From Gnetum montanum (taxonomy: Eukaryota > Streptophyta > Gnetopsida > Gnetales > Gnetaceae): a stretch of DNA of 64,000 nt. Below are positions 11,654 through 23,729 of this stretch, piece after piece. Location: the NCBI GenBank assembly GCA_015680685.1, contig MNCI01001960.1:145323-209322 (forward strand). The letters are read 5' to 3'. The translations under genes were made by a program, and so were the position numbers. Each line of letters starts with the position of its first letter. The first letter of the stretch is position 1. The notes under the pieces were generated by a model that saw only the letters and a program-made list of their open reading frames with translations, searched no databases and was not told where the DNA came from.

Positions 11654-12301
11654 TTATTATTTACACAAAATTTTATTGATGCAAGGTCGGGTATTGTTCT
11701 GAATGATTGTTGATGGATTGTTGTAAGGTCTAATGGATATTTGAAATGTTAATTAGTTTGTTGTTTGACTTTTTATGCTTTTGTCTGCGTCAACGTAAAA
11801 ATATATGCTAAGGATTCTGTCTAAGTGATGCTGATGGGACGTAATAACTAGTTTAAAGCCATTGTGGGCCCGTTACGTATTCCAGCATAAATGGTTATAG
11901 CATGCCATACTGCGTTACTAGTTTAAGGCCATTGCGGGCCTGTTGCGTATTGTATAGCGAGCGTACATAATGATAGGAGATAACTTCGGATGACTAGTTT
12001 AAGGCCGTTGTGGGCCGACTGCGTAACTAGGTATAACAATATGAATAGGTTGATTTTGTATAACTAGTTTAAGGCCATTGCGGGCCGACTGCGTAAATTG
12101 TAATAAAAATATAATCCTGTATAAATGCGTGAAGTAATGTGAAAGCGTAACTAACGTGGGTACGATAAAACACGTAAAAAAGTACAAAGCGTAAACACAG
12201 AAAGCGAATGTAGCATAAAAGTATGTTGAAACAAAAGAAGCTGTTAAATGGGGAGTACGCTAACTTACAAGAGAATGGTGGTGGATGTAGAAGACTATTG
12301 T
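11654..12301 (+). repeat. Hairpin-motif array downstream of the element C antisense gene
   Basis: Four copies between about 11847 and 12095 of actagtttaaggccattg then cgggcc, with a ggcc-N6-ggcc type inverted repeat, spaced 60-90 bases apart by stretches rich in gcgta words. They lie in the probable 3' UTR of the antisense gene, on its strand. Nothing else is seen up to the end of the protease frame. Confidence 0.75.
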
Positions 12302-13016
12302 TCAATCGTTGATACACAATTGTCTCTTAATGGCCTTTACGTTGAGCACTGCGTAAGGGCAAGGAGGCTTGTGGTTTACCTCCTCTACGCTGTCATCCGA
12401 AAATGGCAGGTCGGCCCAGGCTAGACCATCATCATTGTTGTTAGTTTGTTTAGGGGCTTGGAGATGGGACTAATCGTCAGTTGTTTCAATCTCTGAACCC
12501 TGTTCTTCTTTGATGTTATTGACGGTCCTGGGGGTGACCTCGTCACTGCGTATGATGACCTCCCCCCCGGCGTAGGGCATGTGTATCTCTTGGTGTATCG
12601 ACGACGAAACCACCCTCAGCTGGGCTAACCACAACCTCCCTAAGATCAAGTTGAAACCAGGCATCTCCTTGACGACTAAGAACATGGCTTTGGTTGGGAA
12701 TTGGTCCCCCACCACAAACTCAATACACACCATTCCCTTGACTTGAACCCATGCTCCGTTGAACGATTTTACGCAGGCTGTCGTCATGGGAGTGATCTGG
12801 TCGACCAAGCCCAGCCTATCCACTATGGAATAAGGAACGACGTTAGTCGCTGCGCCATCATCCACGTGCACCCTCCGGATCCGGTACTGGCCGACCCAAA
12901 TGGTAATGAACATAGGCTCAGTCGTTACTTGACCTTTCTCCGGGTCGTCTTTGACAGACTCGTCAAGAAAGGTCAGCAAGGTAGGCTTAGGTTGTTCAGC
13001 TTCGGAAGGAAACATG
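12302..13016 (-). CDS. Element C aspartic protease (C-terminal part of gag-pro)
   Basis: The minus-strand frame holds RVHVDDGAATNVVPYSIV, the active-site loop of a retroviral-type aspartic protease, then FNLILGRLWLAQL, the flap-side and C-terminal signature, and a tail with GLAWADLPF that is also present in B and D. It follows gag with one stop (SLLA, then TAA) between them. The frame closes at a TGA at 12302-12304, where a splice donor joining to pol would be expected, but no unambiguous donor was found. Confidence 0.85.
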
Positions 13017-16000
13017 ACAGTGTGTATCGCTTCCTCTTATGCTAGTAGGCTACCATCCACTAATATGGATGTCAGCATGCGTACCATAGCCTCACAGTGT
13101 TCTCGAGACGTCATCAGTAAGTCGTACAGGCTCAGCGTTGTGTTCTTTTGCTTAAGAGCTTGTTTGACTTGTGCGAATGCATCGAGGAGGTCCTTCTCTC
13201 GGCCAGGTTGTTTATCCCCCTTGTCCTCCTCCATTCAGCCCAAGAGAAAAATCTCTCGAGGTAGAGTGGTGTCAGTGGGAGGGTCGTTCCTTTTCCTGCC
13301 AAGAGAAGGTGGCTGCGTTTCTGTACCTTTAGCCTGCTTCTGAGACATAGACAAAGGCACAGAGGCCAGGGGCCTGGGCTTAGGGAAGCTGAGTGTACAG
13401 TGATCTTTTGTTGCATTAATCGTAGTGTCCTTCTCCTTTCGCTTAGGAGGCGATGACTGGTTATTTTGACCGGAGGTCTACCCCTGCGTGAGAGGAGTAG
13501 GCCATGGTTCTGGCGCCCTGATAATGAAGGGCACTCTAGGCGTCAGCGCGGACGGAGCCGTGGCTTGAGTGCTGCTACGTGATTGAAGGCATACCTGGGA
13601 AGGTGCCCGTATGATGAAATGTGGTCATGAGACCCCACTGGCTGCCGACGAAGTAGTTGGTCCTCTTAGTGAGCTGGCGGGCACGCGCAAGACAAAAGGC
13701 TGTTTTGGCGGTCCCTTACGCTCACCGTCCATACTCACCACAGTGATTGTATAAGGATCGTAGTTTGCGTTCAACGGGTCCTTATATACATGTAGTGTTT
13801 GGTTTTTCAGACGCGTAGGGTTACTGCTGTCTAGTTTTAGATGACCTTCGTCGATCATGCATTGAATGTCGTCCTTTAACACCCAATAGTAATCCGTGTC
13901 ATGACCATACATCTAGTGGTAGTCATAGAAACGGTCCAGCCTGAAAGATCTCAGGACTGCCGGTTCGTTAGGTAGGGCTAAAGAAGGGTCTTTCAGCAAG
14001 TCACAGTGACGTCTGTGATGCTTCAGAGCTTCCTCGGACATCTTCTTAGGTTGAATGTGCCCTGCTGCTAACAATTGTTTCAGCAGTTCGGAGTGATTCA
14101 CAGGTAAAGCCGCATATTTTGAACGATCTTTACGCTCAAAATTTGGCTTTGGCTGGGGGGCCTTTTCAGGGGCCGCCATGTCCTGACTGGTGCTAGCACC
14201 AGTCATGGTTTTAGGTGGCGCAGTGGGTGCCTTTTTGCTCTTCGTCTTTGTACTCTTAGTCATTGCAGCTACTGTCGTTGTCGCTGCCTTCCCTTTGTCT
14301 TTGTTCTTGTTATGTGCATTCTTATAGGTGACATATGCTGGGTCTTTGCTGACCTCCGCAGCATCTTGGATGCTTCTAACTTGTGCGAAGGCCTCATGTA
14401 AATTACTAAGGGAAAGGTAGTATAGCTTCGACTTGATGAAGTCATTGATTGCTCCCTTGAACATAGACAACATATGTGAGTCCGCGATCAGCTCGCGGAT
14501 CTCGTTCAAGGTAGAGTTCCAGCACTGTATAAACTTTTGGACGGGCTCGAGCGGGTCTTGTTTCACCCCCATGAGCTGATCTAGTGTGACTTCTGTCTTC
14601 AAATTGTATTTGAAGCGGGTCACAAACTGGGTCAGCAGCTCTTCCAAGGTTGAGATGGAGGAGCGTGGGAGGGCTCAGTACCAATCCAAAGCTTTCCCTG
14701 TTAACGACATCGCAAAGACGCGGATGATAGTCTGTGGCCATTGTTGCAATAACAAGGACTCAGATCTAAACGTGACAAGGTGAGCGTTGGGATCTCCCTC
14801 CCCATTGTACTTGGTAAAATGAGGTAGGGACATCCCCGGTGGCAACGACAGCATAGGAACCGCTAAACTGATCGGATATTCCTGGTGAAAATCCATGATC
14901 TGGATGGTGTTAGAACCAGCAGCCTTGAGGTGTCGAACCTCTTTGATTAGAGTCTGGATTAGCTAGAAGGATTGGTCCAGGCCTGTTAATGGAGGTGTTT
15001 GTGCAGAGGGCACAGGAGGTTGGACCGGGAGGGTGGTGCCAAGAAATGGAAAGGACTAGTGGGGTCGACTAGCTGCTGGCGGGGCGGGGATCCCGACAGG
15101 TGGGGGAGAGTATGAAGACCACCACCCGCTGGTCTGCGCAGGGGGTTGACCACCGCCTACTGCGCAAGATAAGGATTTAAATACTGTGGTACCCCCTGTG
15201 GAACATACGTTGCTGGTGTGACCGGGGGTTGCATGTCGTACACCATAGACTGGGTCTGTTGCATCGCTGGGTTGGCCCATTGACCTGCAGTAGGCTATCA
15301 GGCATAAGTTGGTGGCTAGACGGCTGCGGTAACCTGTTCGGTCGGAGGGGATGGAAACGACAAGGTCTGTGCCGGGCGCGTTGTGGATATGTTGTAGGGT
15401 TGTATCTGAGGAATAAAATGGGGCACAACGGTCGCGAGGACCACCACTGGGATGTTAAGTATGCATGGTGACGAAACTGCCCCCACATTATTATGGGGGA
15501 TTTGTACTTGCAGCCTAGATGGTTGCGTAGAAGCCTGTGGAAGGACAAGGACGTGCATCTGTGTCGTCGGGGCCGCGTGAAGAGAGGCGGCCTCTCCGTT
15601 GAAAGGAAACGGGCGATTTACATATATCTGGGGGCTCAGCGCATGGAACGAAGGTTCCAGAGTATGGAACGAATGTTCCAACTGGACCGCAAATTTGTCC
15701 TCTTCCTCCTCCCCATGCTGGGGCTCCACCACAACTTGTGAAGCCTGGCCCTTGGCCATGACCAACTATATAATAAGTTCATGTTGGTGTTCGGTCAAGG
15801 GAATTATGTCATAAGCTGTTGGCTTAAAATCATAGCCCCCTCGGTGGAGCACCTCAAAGTTTCGTTTCGCTTCTAGTTCGGCTCGGCTTAGAGCCAGCTT
15901 CGCCTGGATCTTAGCGCATATGAAGTTGTATTCTTTAGGGGTTATAACCATGAAGATAGGCTCTTTTCCCTGGAGCCTCAATGAATGACGCAATGGTCCC

Positions 16001-16107
16001 TGAGCTTCTGTTGCGCCCGGAGCTGGTCGGGTGATAATAGGGTTCACGGATGTGGCACCCAGATCAGTAGGGACCATGGCAGTTGTGGTTGTGTACAAAG
16101 AATCCAT
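13017..16107 (-). CDS. gag: Element C gag (broken by stops)
   Basis: Starts at ATG 16107 (MDSLYTTT). The N-terminal block LRLQGKEPIFMVITPKEYNF is shared with B and D and is followed by a proline/glutamine-rich linker (15060-15765). The core retrotransposon gag domain includes KYNGEGDPNAHLVTF, DWY, FVTRFKYNLKTE and PVQKFIQCWNSTLNE (13913-14896). Next come a lysine-rich stretch and a short metal-knuckle-like motif, YDYH...YGHDTDYY, in which the expected final cysteine is tyrosine. A conserved LKQKNTTLSLYDLLMTSREH block lies just before the protease. Stops near 15765, 15310, 15175, 14675 and 13913 interrupt the frame. Confidence 0.85.
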
Positions 16108-16316
16108 TGGGCAATAAGATTAATGATAAGTGATAACCGGATCTAAGGAGCAGCTGGCAACAAAAGCTCAAAATAGGCTTTCTACCCTGTTGGATTTCAA
16201 AGAAATTGTCCTTGCGACCGATCTATACCATGCGATTGGCCGTAAACTTCCGTAGAGGTATTACGTTTACGGTTTAGGGTATGGATCACTACCAGGGCTA
16301 CCCGAAGTATTCGGAT
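16108..16316 (-). other. Element C 5' leader
   Basis: Short untranslated leader between primer site and gag start. On the plus strand it contains ccgaagtattcgg at about 16301-16313, a perfect 5-bp hairpin right next to the tRNA-like segment. Confidence 0.5.
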
Positions 16317-16344
16317 TGGAGGTTCAAGCCCTCCTTCTAGCACC
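16317..16344 (-). promoter_or_regulatory. Primer binding site of element C, with extended tRNA match
   Basis: The minus strand begins tggtgctagaaggagggc seven bases after the LTR. The plus strand reads as a tRNA 3' end: ggagg-ttcaagc-cctcc (a complete T arm), ttctagc, a, cca. B keeps 16 bases of it (cctccttctagcacca) and D has tggcgctagaaagaggg. The tRNA species was not identified. Confidence 0.75.
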
Positions 16345-16351
16345 AGAAAAC

Positions 16352-17823
16352 TGCAACGATAGAAAATGTCGGCAGCTGGAAATACCGACCGAGATTTCGT
16401 GTATACAGTTTTAACCACGGATCTGCGCGAGGGCTATGCTGGAAAAAGCGAATTCGCAGTGCCCTAAACGATCTTGTTGATCAGGCAGGGACTTACGGGT
16501 CAGTAAAACGATGAAGATTATGGATCTTTGCGTTGTTTCGATTTGATTTGAGGGTCGTGAAATGGGAGGAAAATGACGTGGATGGATCGCTACGATGATA
16601 ACGTCAAAGACACCGAAGAGATGCTAATCAGGAGAGAAACATGTGATTTTCAAAGATCTATGTTTCAATTTTTGAAAGAATGTATGATTTGTATGTCACG
16701 TTACAATGGGAGAGACCCCCAATAATGTGATGCAAAAATGAGCACAAAACAACAAGGAAACTGCCCAGACAGAAGTCCAATCTACCTCATAGGCCAAAGC
16801 TGGGATGCAAGGATGGTCAAGCTCTGAGGTCTTCCGATCAACTATTTCTGACCGGTAGTCTAAAAACTGGGCGAGACTATCTCACACTCCCTGTTCTGCT
16901 TCTTTTCTTCGAGTAGGTTCTGCTCAGTGCAGCAATCGCTAATGGAGAAAGTCGTATCTTCTCCAAAGGAATGATCTCTCTTGTTGCTAAGGCTCGAGCG
17001 CACTATGCTCTGTTCTTGCTGAAGGATGGTGCTGTCGACAGTTGCCAAAAGGTTGCTATTTGTTTCTCTGCTCAAGGTGATAAGTGCTTCCTTGCTCAGA
17101 AAATGCTCTTGCCCTTTTGATTTTCTGCCGCTAAGAGTGATAAATGCTCTGGTGCTCAGAAAAATGTCTCTGCTTCTCTGATTTGCCAACCCCTGTATCT
17201 TTGTCAATTGAGGTATTTATAGGCCGCGACGCTCCGTGGAAGAGGCGCAACCCTAATGACGTGGGTCCCACATATTTCAGGTTCTGTTGACATGACCATT
17301 TTAAGTCAGACTGTGACTACGCACAACACGCTCATTTGTGTGTTGTGTGTGTGAAGAGCAGGTACATGTTGAGCATGCTTCAATTGCTTTCAGGCTATAT
17401 TACACTCATTCGCGTTGTGTTGCATGTATGAGCGTAATCCGGTATAAAAACAATAGGCTCAAAATTGTCTTACGTTCACTACGTAGCCACGCGTAACGAA
17501 GCGTAAACAATGTCTAATTTATGCTCACTATGCAGCCGTGCGTAACGAAGCATAAATAATGCCTAGCCTTAGTGATGAAATATGCAATGATACGCACCGC
17601 TGCGTAACAAGCGTAAAGACAAGTTATCCATACGCCACGAGGGAAAGTGTCGAACTGTTGTGCTTCTCTAGACTCTGCCTTTAACTATTTTGGAGCTTAT
17701 TACGCTCATTACGCTGCCGTGCGTAATAGAGCGTAAACTTGTCCTTGAACAAAGTTGATGTGCACTCTCGCTTGAATTGCGAATCTTTGCCTGAGGTCGA
17801 CTCGTAATTTTCACAGTGTTTCA
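16352..17823 (-). repeat. Element C right LTR (sense 5' LTR), 1472 bp
   Basis: Matches 554-2077 throughout, from tgcaacgatag to cacagtgtttca. TATA box on the minus strand at 17215-17223. It has two of the ~50-base units (about 17468-17562) where the other LTR has three. Confidence 0.9.
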
Positions 17824-17828
17824 CACCA
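17824..17828. repeat. Target-site duplication of element C, right copy
   Basis: CACCA, identical to 549-553, followed by resumed B-LTR sequence (tcccaagattggaggatttg). Confidence 0.9.
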
Positions 17829-18813
17829 TCCCAAGATTGGAGGATTTGATCTCTATTTGGCTAAAAGGTGTACAACTGAGGCACAGTGTGGTCAAGCATA
17901 ACTTACAATGAAATAGTATGGTCATAGCTTCTTGGACTGTTGTCAATAGCTTGCTAACAAGAACTCTCTGCTTGCCAGTATCCTTGACAAAGCTAATCAC
18001 CAAAAAGCCAAAATGTAAAATGCCAATCTTCAAAGCCAACTGTTAGAAGGTGATTCTCAAAGCATACAATACCAAAAGCCAACATTTTGAATGTTTTTCA
18101 TCAGGGTATTTATAGAGTCAGATGTGGGAGAGAAATGTGGTTTGGATGCCATGTGTCCTAGGTCCCAAAGAGTGCAAATGTGACTATGTCATGTTGTTGT
18201 GTGATGTTGAATGTAAAACCTGTTATACTATGACCATACCATTCAAGCTGCATGTGCCAGAATCTAGTGAACTACCATGTTTAGTGCAAAGAATGCCAAC
18301 AATGAATGCAAAGTGAAGCCTGTGCTCCAGGACTACGTCTTCCCTACTCTTGTGAGCAGGGTCAAGCATAGGAAAAAATTTGGGGATAATCAGGGGGATG
18401 AGAAAAAAGCAAACTTGCTAATGAGCATTGTCAACAAGTTTTGGGTCTAACCAAAGATACTTTGAGGTTTTCACATGAGTGTTATGCTATTTATGCTACC
18501 TAGCATATCTTTGTAGTGTAAACACCTGCATGCTACATTGTGCTACGCTGTGTAGCTTAGCTGCCAGTCTGAGAGGATCCTTATCAAAAGTTAAAAGTAC
18601 TCGTTTGAGGCTTGGCCAGGCAAGCAACTATAACCCTATCTTTCATGCTAAATGGTTCCGGGACCTGCAGATTTCATCCTTGGAACACCTTTATGCTTTA
18701 TGTCCTTGTTATGCTGTGCTACACTGTGTAGCGTAGTAGCAAATATGACATGAATTCCTATTCGATCTAGAATGCTTTGTCAAGGAATTTTGCTTGGAAC
18801 TTGGGGGTGAAGT
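17829..18813 (-). repeat. Element B left LTR (sense 3' LTR), inner part, truncated
   Basis: Follows the right LTR from about 34250 to about 35280 and then stops at ttggaacttgggggtgaa. The last ~895 bases of the right LTR (35280-36175) have no counterpart here. TATA box on the minus strand at 18107-18115. It is rich in gctacact/gtagcgtag words. Confidence 0.8.
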
Positions 18814-19850
18814 TTTGTTAGAAATCATTTCAATTTTCTTTTCCTTTGCTGTACATGCTCATTCACTTGCAAACCAACTTGTTGTCATTGCAGGACAAGT
18901 ATTTCCTCCCCAAGATGAGTTGTGTTACATCCATGTGGGGCTTTGACCTATCTGCAGATGCTTCCCATGGGGCAAGTTGTGTTATGCCCATCATGGACTT
19001 GGTGGTTGGGCATGTGAAAAAGCTTCATGTGCATCAAGGAAACTTGCAAAGAGGATATCGAAAGTTGTGGGTATAGGGAATGGAGGATTAAGTTGGTTGA
19101 AAGGGAGAGTAGGGTGTGCACTCCCAAGTAACTAAGCTAATTAGAGTGATCACTTTGAAATAATATAGTGTCTTTCTTTCATGGTAAAACACATCTCTGA
19201 ACAATGCCATCTTGGCTTGTATCCTAAAAACATAATAGAGAGAAAGCTAGAAAAAAATAATCATCGATTGAAGTGAGGGTAAAGTCCTACTTACTTTGGA
19301 CACTGCTAGAGTGGCAAGTGTTGTTTTTGACATGTGCGATGTCCAAAGCAAGAAGGCCAACACTGGTTCTAGTAGTGATAGGCCGAAAGGGTTAGCATTG
19401 AAGAGGCTAGGAGCAGTGGTGATGTGGGTGCTCAAGATTCTTCACCCAAGGCAAACATCATGCAGTCCAACTACAAGGTGAGAAGCCTAACAACTGAATT
19501 TCTTTTAGGCTTGGATGATGGCAAGGACTATAGGATGACAACCTTGTGGCTAGGCCACAAGAGTGCTAGGACTCTAGCAATAGGTATTGAGAACAAGAGC
19601 TACTACCAGGATGACTGGTTGTGGTAGTGGTAGGTCCAGAAGGTCAGTAAGATGTTAAATGACATCTCTAGAAGATCGGCAAGATGCCAGGGGCAGTGAT
19701 GTTGCATGTGTTCTAGAGGGTTTTTCCTTAGCAACATGAACTGCATTTTGGAACTACAAAATCCCACCCAGTGTTGTCTAGGTAGTTTGAAACTGTGCAT
19801 GCTTACTTGTTCATAGGGTCGTGGATGTGAGCTGGGAAGCATTGCACTAT
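18814..19850. other. Unassigned segment beside the truncated B LTR
   Basis: About 1 kb between the break in the left B LTR and the B hairpin array. It does not match the right LTR or element C. It may be B 3' UTR plus foreign sequence. Short open frames (for example 18846-19076) show no motif I recognise. Confidence 0.4.
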
Positions 19851-19854
19851 GAAC

Positions 19855-20135
19855 CCAATTTAAGGTCTTGGTAGATCATCAGATGCACTAGTTTAAGGTC
19901 CCAGGAGACTGATGTGCTAGTTTAAGGTCCTAGCAGACCGATGTGCTAGTTTATCATTGTAGCAAATGGGGGATGGCCAGTTTAAGGTCATAGCGAACTA
20001 TGCTATGGGTGCTAGTTTTATGTCATGGCCCAAAGATGTGCTATGCTATTTTATAGTCATAATGGACTATCTATGCCAGTTTTATGTCATAGCAGATGTT
20101 CTGTGCTAGTTTTACATCATAGTGGACATTTTTCT
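19855..20135 (+). repeat. Hairpin-motif array, about 9 units (element B 3' UTR)
   Basis: Units of 29-36 bases beginning agtttaaggtc, for example agtttaaggtcctagcagac and, at 20054-20069, tagtc-ataatg-gacta. Same place, strand and unit length as the array in element C at 3185-3600. Confidence 0.8.
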
Positions 20136-20189
20136 TACCTCACTTTCCATTCGATGTAATTCTTTGTGTTAGACGTAGTATGGATTGAA

Positions 20190-21425
20190 GTACAAGTGGT
20201 TGATAGGATTTGCAAACTCATTGTGATCTACATCGGCCAATTTGAACACCCCATTTTCATAGGCTTTCATGACTATGAAAGGGCCTTCCCAGTTGGCTAA
20301 AAATTTTCTCACTAGCTCATGAACAAACTTGAGTACTAAGTCCCCCTTTTTAATTGGTTATTGATGTAGGTTGCAGTGGTGCTTTTTCCACTATTTATCC
20401 TAGTACCATATGATGCAACCAAGTGTTTGGGCATGCTCCTCCTCTACAGAGTTAAGATCAATGATCCTTGACTCATTGTTTTGAGCCTTGTCTACAACAT
20501 TTGAAAGAATCATTCATAGTGATGGAACCTACAATTCAAGGCGTAATACCACTTCAGATCCATAAATGAGACTTTATGGATTCTTACCTATAGCAGTTCT
20601 ACATGTCGTACGGCAAGCCCACAACATGTAGAGGATTTTCCCATGCCATCACCTCTTACTGCTACTGAGCATCTTTTTGAGAAGGTTGATGATGACCTTG
20701 TTTGTTGCCTTTGCCTGACCATTTGCTTGTGGTTAGTATGGTGATGAAAAAGAGTGTTTGATGCCAAGGTTGTCGCAAAAGGTTTTGGTTTTTGCACTAC
20801 TAAATTGTGGTCCATTTTCCATTACAATAGTCATGGGAAGACCAAACCTTATTACTATGTTGTCTAGGATAAAATGGCAAACCTGTTGAGATGTGGTCTT
20901 TCTTAGGGGAATAGCCTCTACCCACTTTGTAAAGTATTTGGTTGTAGTGATAATGAAGCTATGTCTTGTAGAAGACTTAGGTGTGATGGGTCCTATGATA
21001 TCTAGTCCCCAATGTTGTAAAGGCCACATGATCTATGTAGGATGTAATTTAGTAGGCGACACATGTATAAGGTTTGCACGGTGTTGACATACATTGCATG
21101 TCCTAACTTTGGCAAGGTAGTCTCGTTCAATGCAAGGCCAATAGTAGCCTAAGTTTCTGATTTTTGATTCCATAGCCCTAGGGGCTATGTGCCCTTCACA
21201 TAGTCTCTCATGGACTTCGTTAACAATATTTTTTGCTTCTTCCACACTAACGCACACTAGCAGTATCCTATCAAAGGAGCATTTGCATAAGGTGTTTTCT
21301 CCTATGAGGACATATTTTCGGGCTTGTTTTCATATTACATCCTTTTGAGTGGATGTCAAGTCATGTGGGGATTTTCCATGTTGAAGGTAAGATTTAATGT
21401 TGGTGTACCACTCTTGGGTATTTTT
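20190..21425 (-). pseudogene. Element B integrase remnant
   Basis: Minus-strand fragments align with element C integrase: CNVCQHRANLIH, the zinc-finger part with HERLCEGHIAPRAM, LDIIGPITPKSSTRHSFI, ENGPQFSSAKTKTF (D changed to E in the second catalytic position) and a broken C-terminal part with WEGPF-like remains near 20290. Several stops and frameshifts. No functional product. Confidence 0.85.
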
Positions 21426-23627
21426 TGCACTTACAGATTATGTGCTCCTTGACTAATAGGATCTGTGCATTCTATTATCAAAGTGGGAAAGGTAGAAAAT
21501 AGGTGTGGTGGCACATTTAATGCTAACATGGCTAGCACATCCACTATAGTGTTTTTGTTGTGATGCACATTTTGAATGTCTAATGTTGTTAACTGCTTTA
21601 GTTGACTCTTGGCTAAGTCACAATAAGGTTGCAAATGTAAAGCCTTGCAAGCATAAACCCTAATGATCTAGTTGATAACTAGTTGGGAGTCTCAAAATAT
21701 TATTAAATGTTGGATCCCTAGCTGCTAGAAGGCCCCTAAGGAGTCTTTTGTACTTAGCTACGTTGTTCATGCAAAGGAATGTAAAACGATATGCCGAGGG
21801 TCAAATTTCCCTGGAGGGAAATGTAAGAACAACAATAGCGCTACCATCTCGTGTAGTTGAAGCACTGTAAAAATGTAAATTGGCTTCAAAATTTAATGGT
21901 ACAGGATTTATGCTATTGATATGCTCATTCGAGAATTTAGGCTCTATTACTACCTGATCATCAACGGGTGAAGCCATAAGCTATGTGGCTACTACTTGAC
22001 CCTTTGTTGATGATTGTGCCACATAATGTAAATCAAAATCCACTGTTATGGCTTTTCATCAGGCTATTCTACTACTCTCATATAAGTTAGTTATGATAGC
22101 CCAAAGTATGTTTCTTTTGCATATGATGTTAACTTTATTGCAAAACAAGTACTGTGTGCACTTTTTATGTGCAAATACTAGGGCAACATAGTTTTTCTCT
22201 ACCTCATTGTACTTCACTTTTTATGCTATCAATGTGTGGCTCAAGTAGTATACAAGGATTTCAGACCCATCATCTCTCTTCTAACATAGTAGTGCAACAA
22301 TGGATATGTGTGAGGTGGCAAGGTAGATGTAGAAAAACTTATCTCTTTATGGAGGGTAAACAGTTAGAAGGTGCAAAAGCTCTTTCTTTAGGTTATCAAA
22401 GGCTTATTGACATTGATATGTCCACTCGAAGTTGACCCCCTTCTTAAGCAGGTGTTGCATGGGGTGTAGTTTTTCTGTCAACCTCACAATAAACCTTCTG
22501 ATAAACTATATTCTACCTTGAAAATCATGCAACTCTTCAAGATTTTTGGGCGGTGCTAAGTTAATGATGGCCTTAACCTTATCAAGGTCCACTCATATCC
22601 CTGTCTCCGACACTACAAAACCTAGCATGCATCTAGTTTTAACCCTAAAAATACATTTCCTAGTGTTGAGGCATAGGTCGTGCCTATGACAACGTTGGAG
22701 AACTACATTTAAGTCATTGGGATGATCAGTAGCTTCCTTAGACTTAACTACTATGTCATCAATGTAGTCATTCAGCCTTACTAAGAGGTAATCGCTAAAG
22801 ATGTATGTCATTTCTCGTTGATACATTGCTCTAGCATTTTTAGCCTAAAGGGCATCATTATGTAGCAAAAAGTCCCCCAAGGGGTCATAAACGTAGTTGG
22901 CAACTGGTGCTCTTAGTTGTTGCAAATCTGATTATAGCCTAAAAACCCATCCATGAAGGATAGTAAGGCATGAACAACTATAGTATCGATAAGTTGATCG
23001 ATAATAGGTAGTGGAAAGTCATCCTTAATTATCACCCTCTTTAAATCTCAGAAGTCTATACAAATTCGTATACTCCTAGTTTTCTTAGGTTCAACTACAA
23101 TGTTTGATATCCAATCTGAGTAATCGATGACCTGAATGAAACTAGCTTGATAGAGCTTTGTCATTTCATTAAGTACAACCAAAGCAATCTCTAGCTTAAC
23201 TTTGTGGACTTTCTATTTAACCTCTTTGACACATGGGTCTAAGATAATGTTGTGTGGTATGAGTAGCAGGTCTAGGCCCGACATGTCTTCATATGACCAT
23301 GCAAACACTTTAACATTGTCATTAAGGACTTTCAAAATGTTTTGTTGCACTTGTGGGTCTAGTAGGGAATTGACTTTTAATGTTTTCACCTCATCTCTAA
23401 ACGTAGTTACCAGGGTTTCTATAAGAGGGTCCTTGGTCACATCCTCAGCCTCTAGGTCTAAGGCCCAGACCAAATGTTCTGGTCAGTTTAGAGATGTCTC
23501 CAAGGATGCTACGGTGTCATGAGTTGATGATTCCAAGTTTATTGATTCTAAGCTCAAGTCTCTTGTAAGCCTACCATGAGGTCCCGTTAGGACAAGGGAC
23601 ATGTGGAGATCACCCTATATAGCCATT
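21426..23627 (-). pseudogene. Element B reverse transcriptase and RNase H remnant
   Basis: Recognisable pieces include IFSDYLLVRLNDYIDDIVVKS (the YVDD box now YIDD) near 22740-22820, MLGFVVSETGI, and the N-terminal pol block AWSYEDMSGLDLLLIPHNII near 23280. RNase H remains lie upstream of the integrase. The frame begins near 23627 with MAI, stop, GDLHMSLVLTGPHG, matching the C and D pol exon starts. Many stops. Confidence 0.85.
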
Positions 23628-23729
23628 TTTGAAGCACTCTTGGAAAATCATCAAAGAAGCAAACGTCAAGTGGTACCTATTTAATAAAGTAACATGAAAT
23701 AAAATTAGACAAGGTAATCATGTGGTGCA

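Larger units (their letters stand above)
554..17823 (-). mobile_element. Element C: Tat/Ogre-type Ty3/gypsy retrotransposon with antisense gene
   Basis: A 17.3 kb element with both LTRs, primer site, polypurine tract and target duplication. Sense order on the minus strand: LTR 17823-16352, primer site 16344-16317, gag-protease 16107-12302, intron-like gap 12301-7099, RT, two RNase H domains and integrase 7098-3624, 3' UTR with hairpin motif array, polypurine tract, LTR 2077-554. The LTRs agree at roughly nine bases in ten over the first 230 bases, with mostly C/T and G/A differences, so it is not a recent insertion. It is the best preserved complete copy here. Confidence 0.92.

Noticed and set aside
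16255-16344. A tRNA gene on the plus strand ending at the primer site
   Set aside because: T arm and acceptor 3' strand with CCA are clear, but no matching 5' acceptor strand (gctagaa) or D/anticodon arms are found. Genomic plant tRNA genes also lack an encoded CCA. It is the primer site.
1020-17207. Open frames of 115-130 codons in both C LTRs (1020-1412 and 16860-17207)
   Set aside because: They look conserved only because the LTRs are copies of each other. The reading starts at TTG, not ATG, and sits at the transcription start region. No motif.
18122-18736. Small open frames in the B LTR
   Set aside because: Inside LTR sequence that also occurs at 34560-35200, with different frame breaks there. 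No coding conservation.
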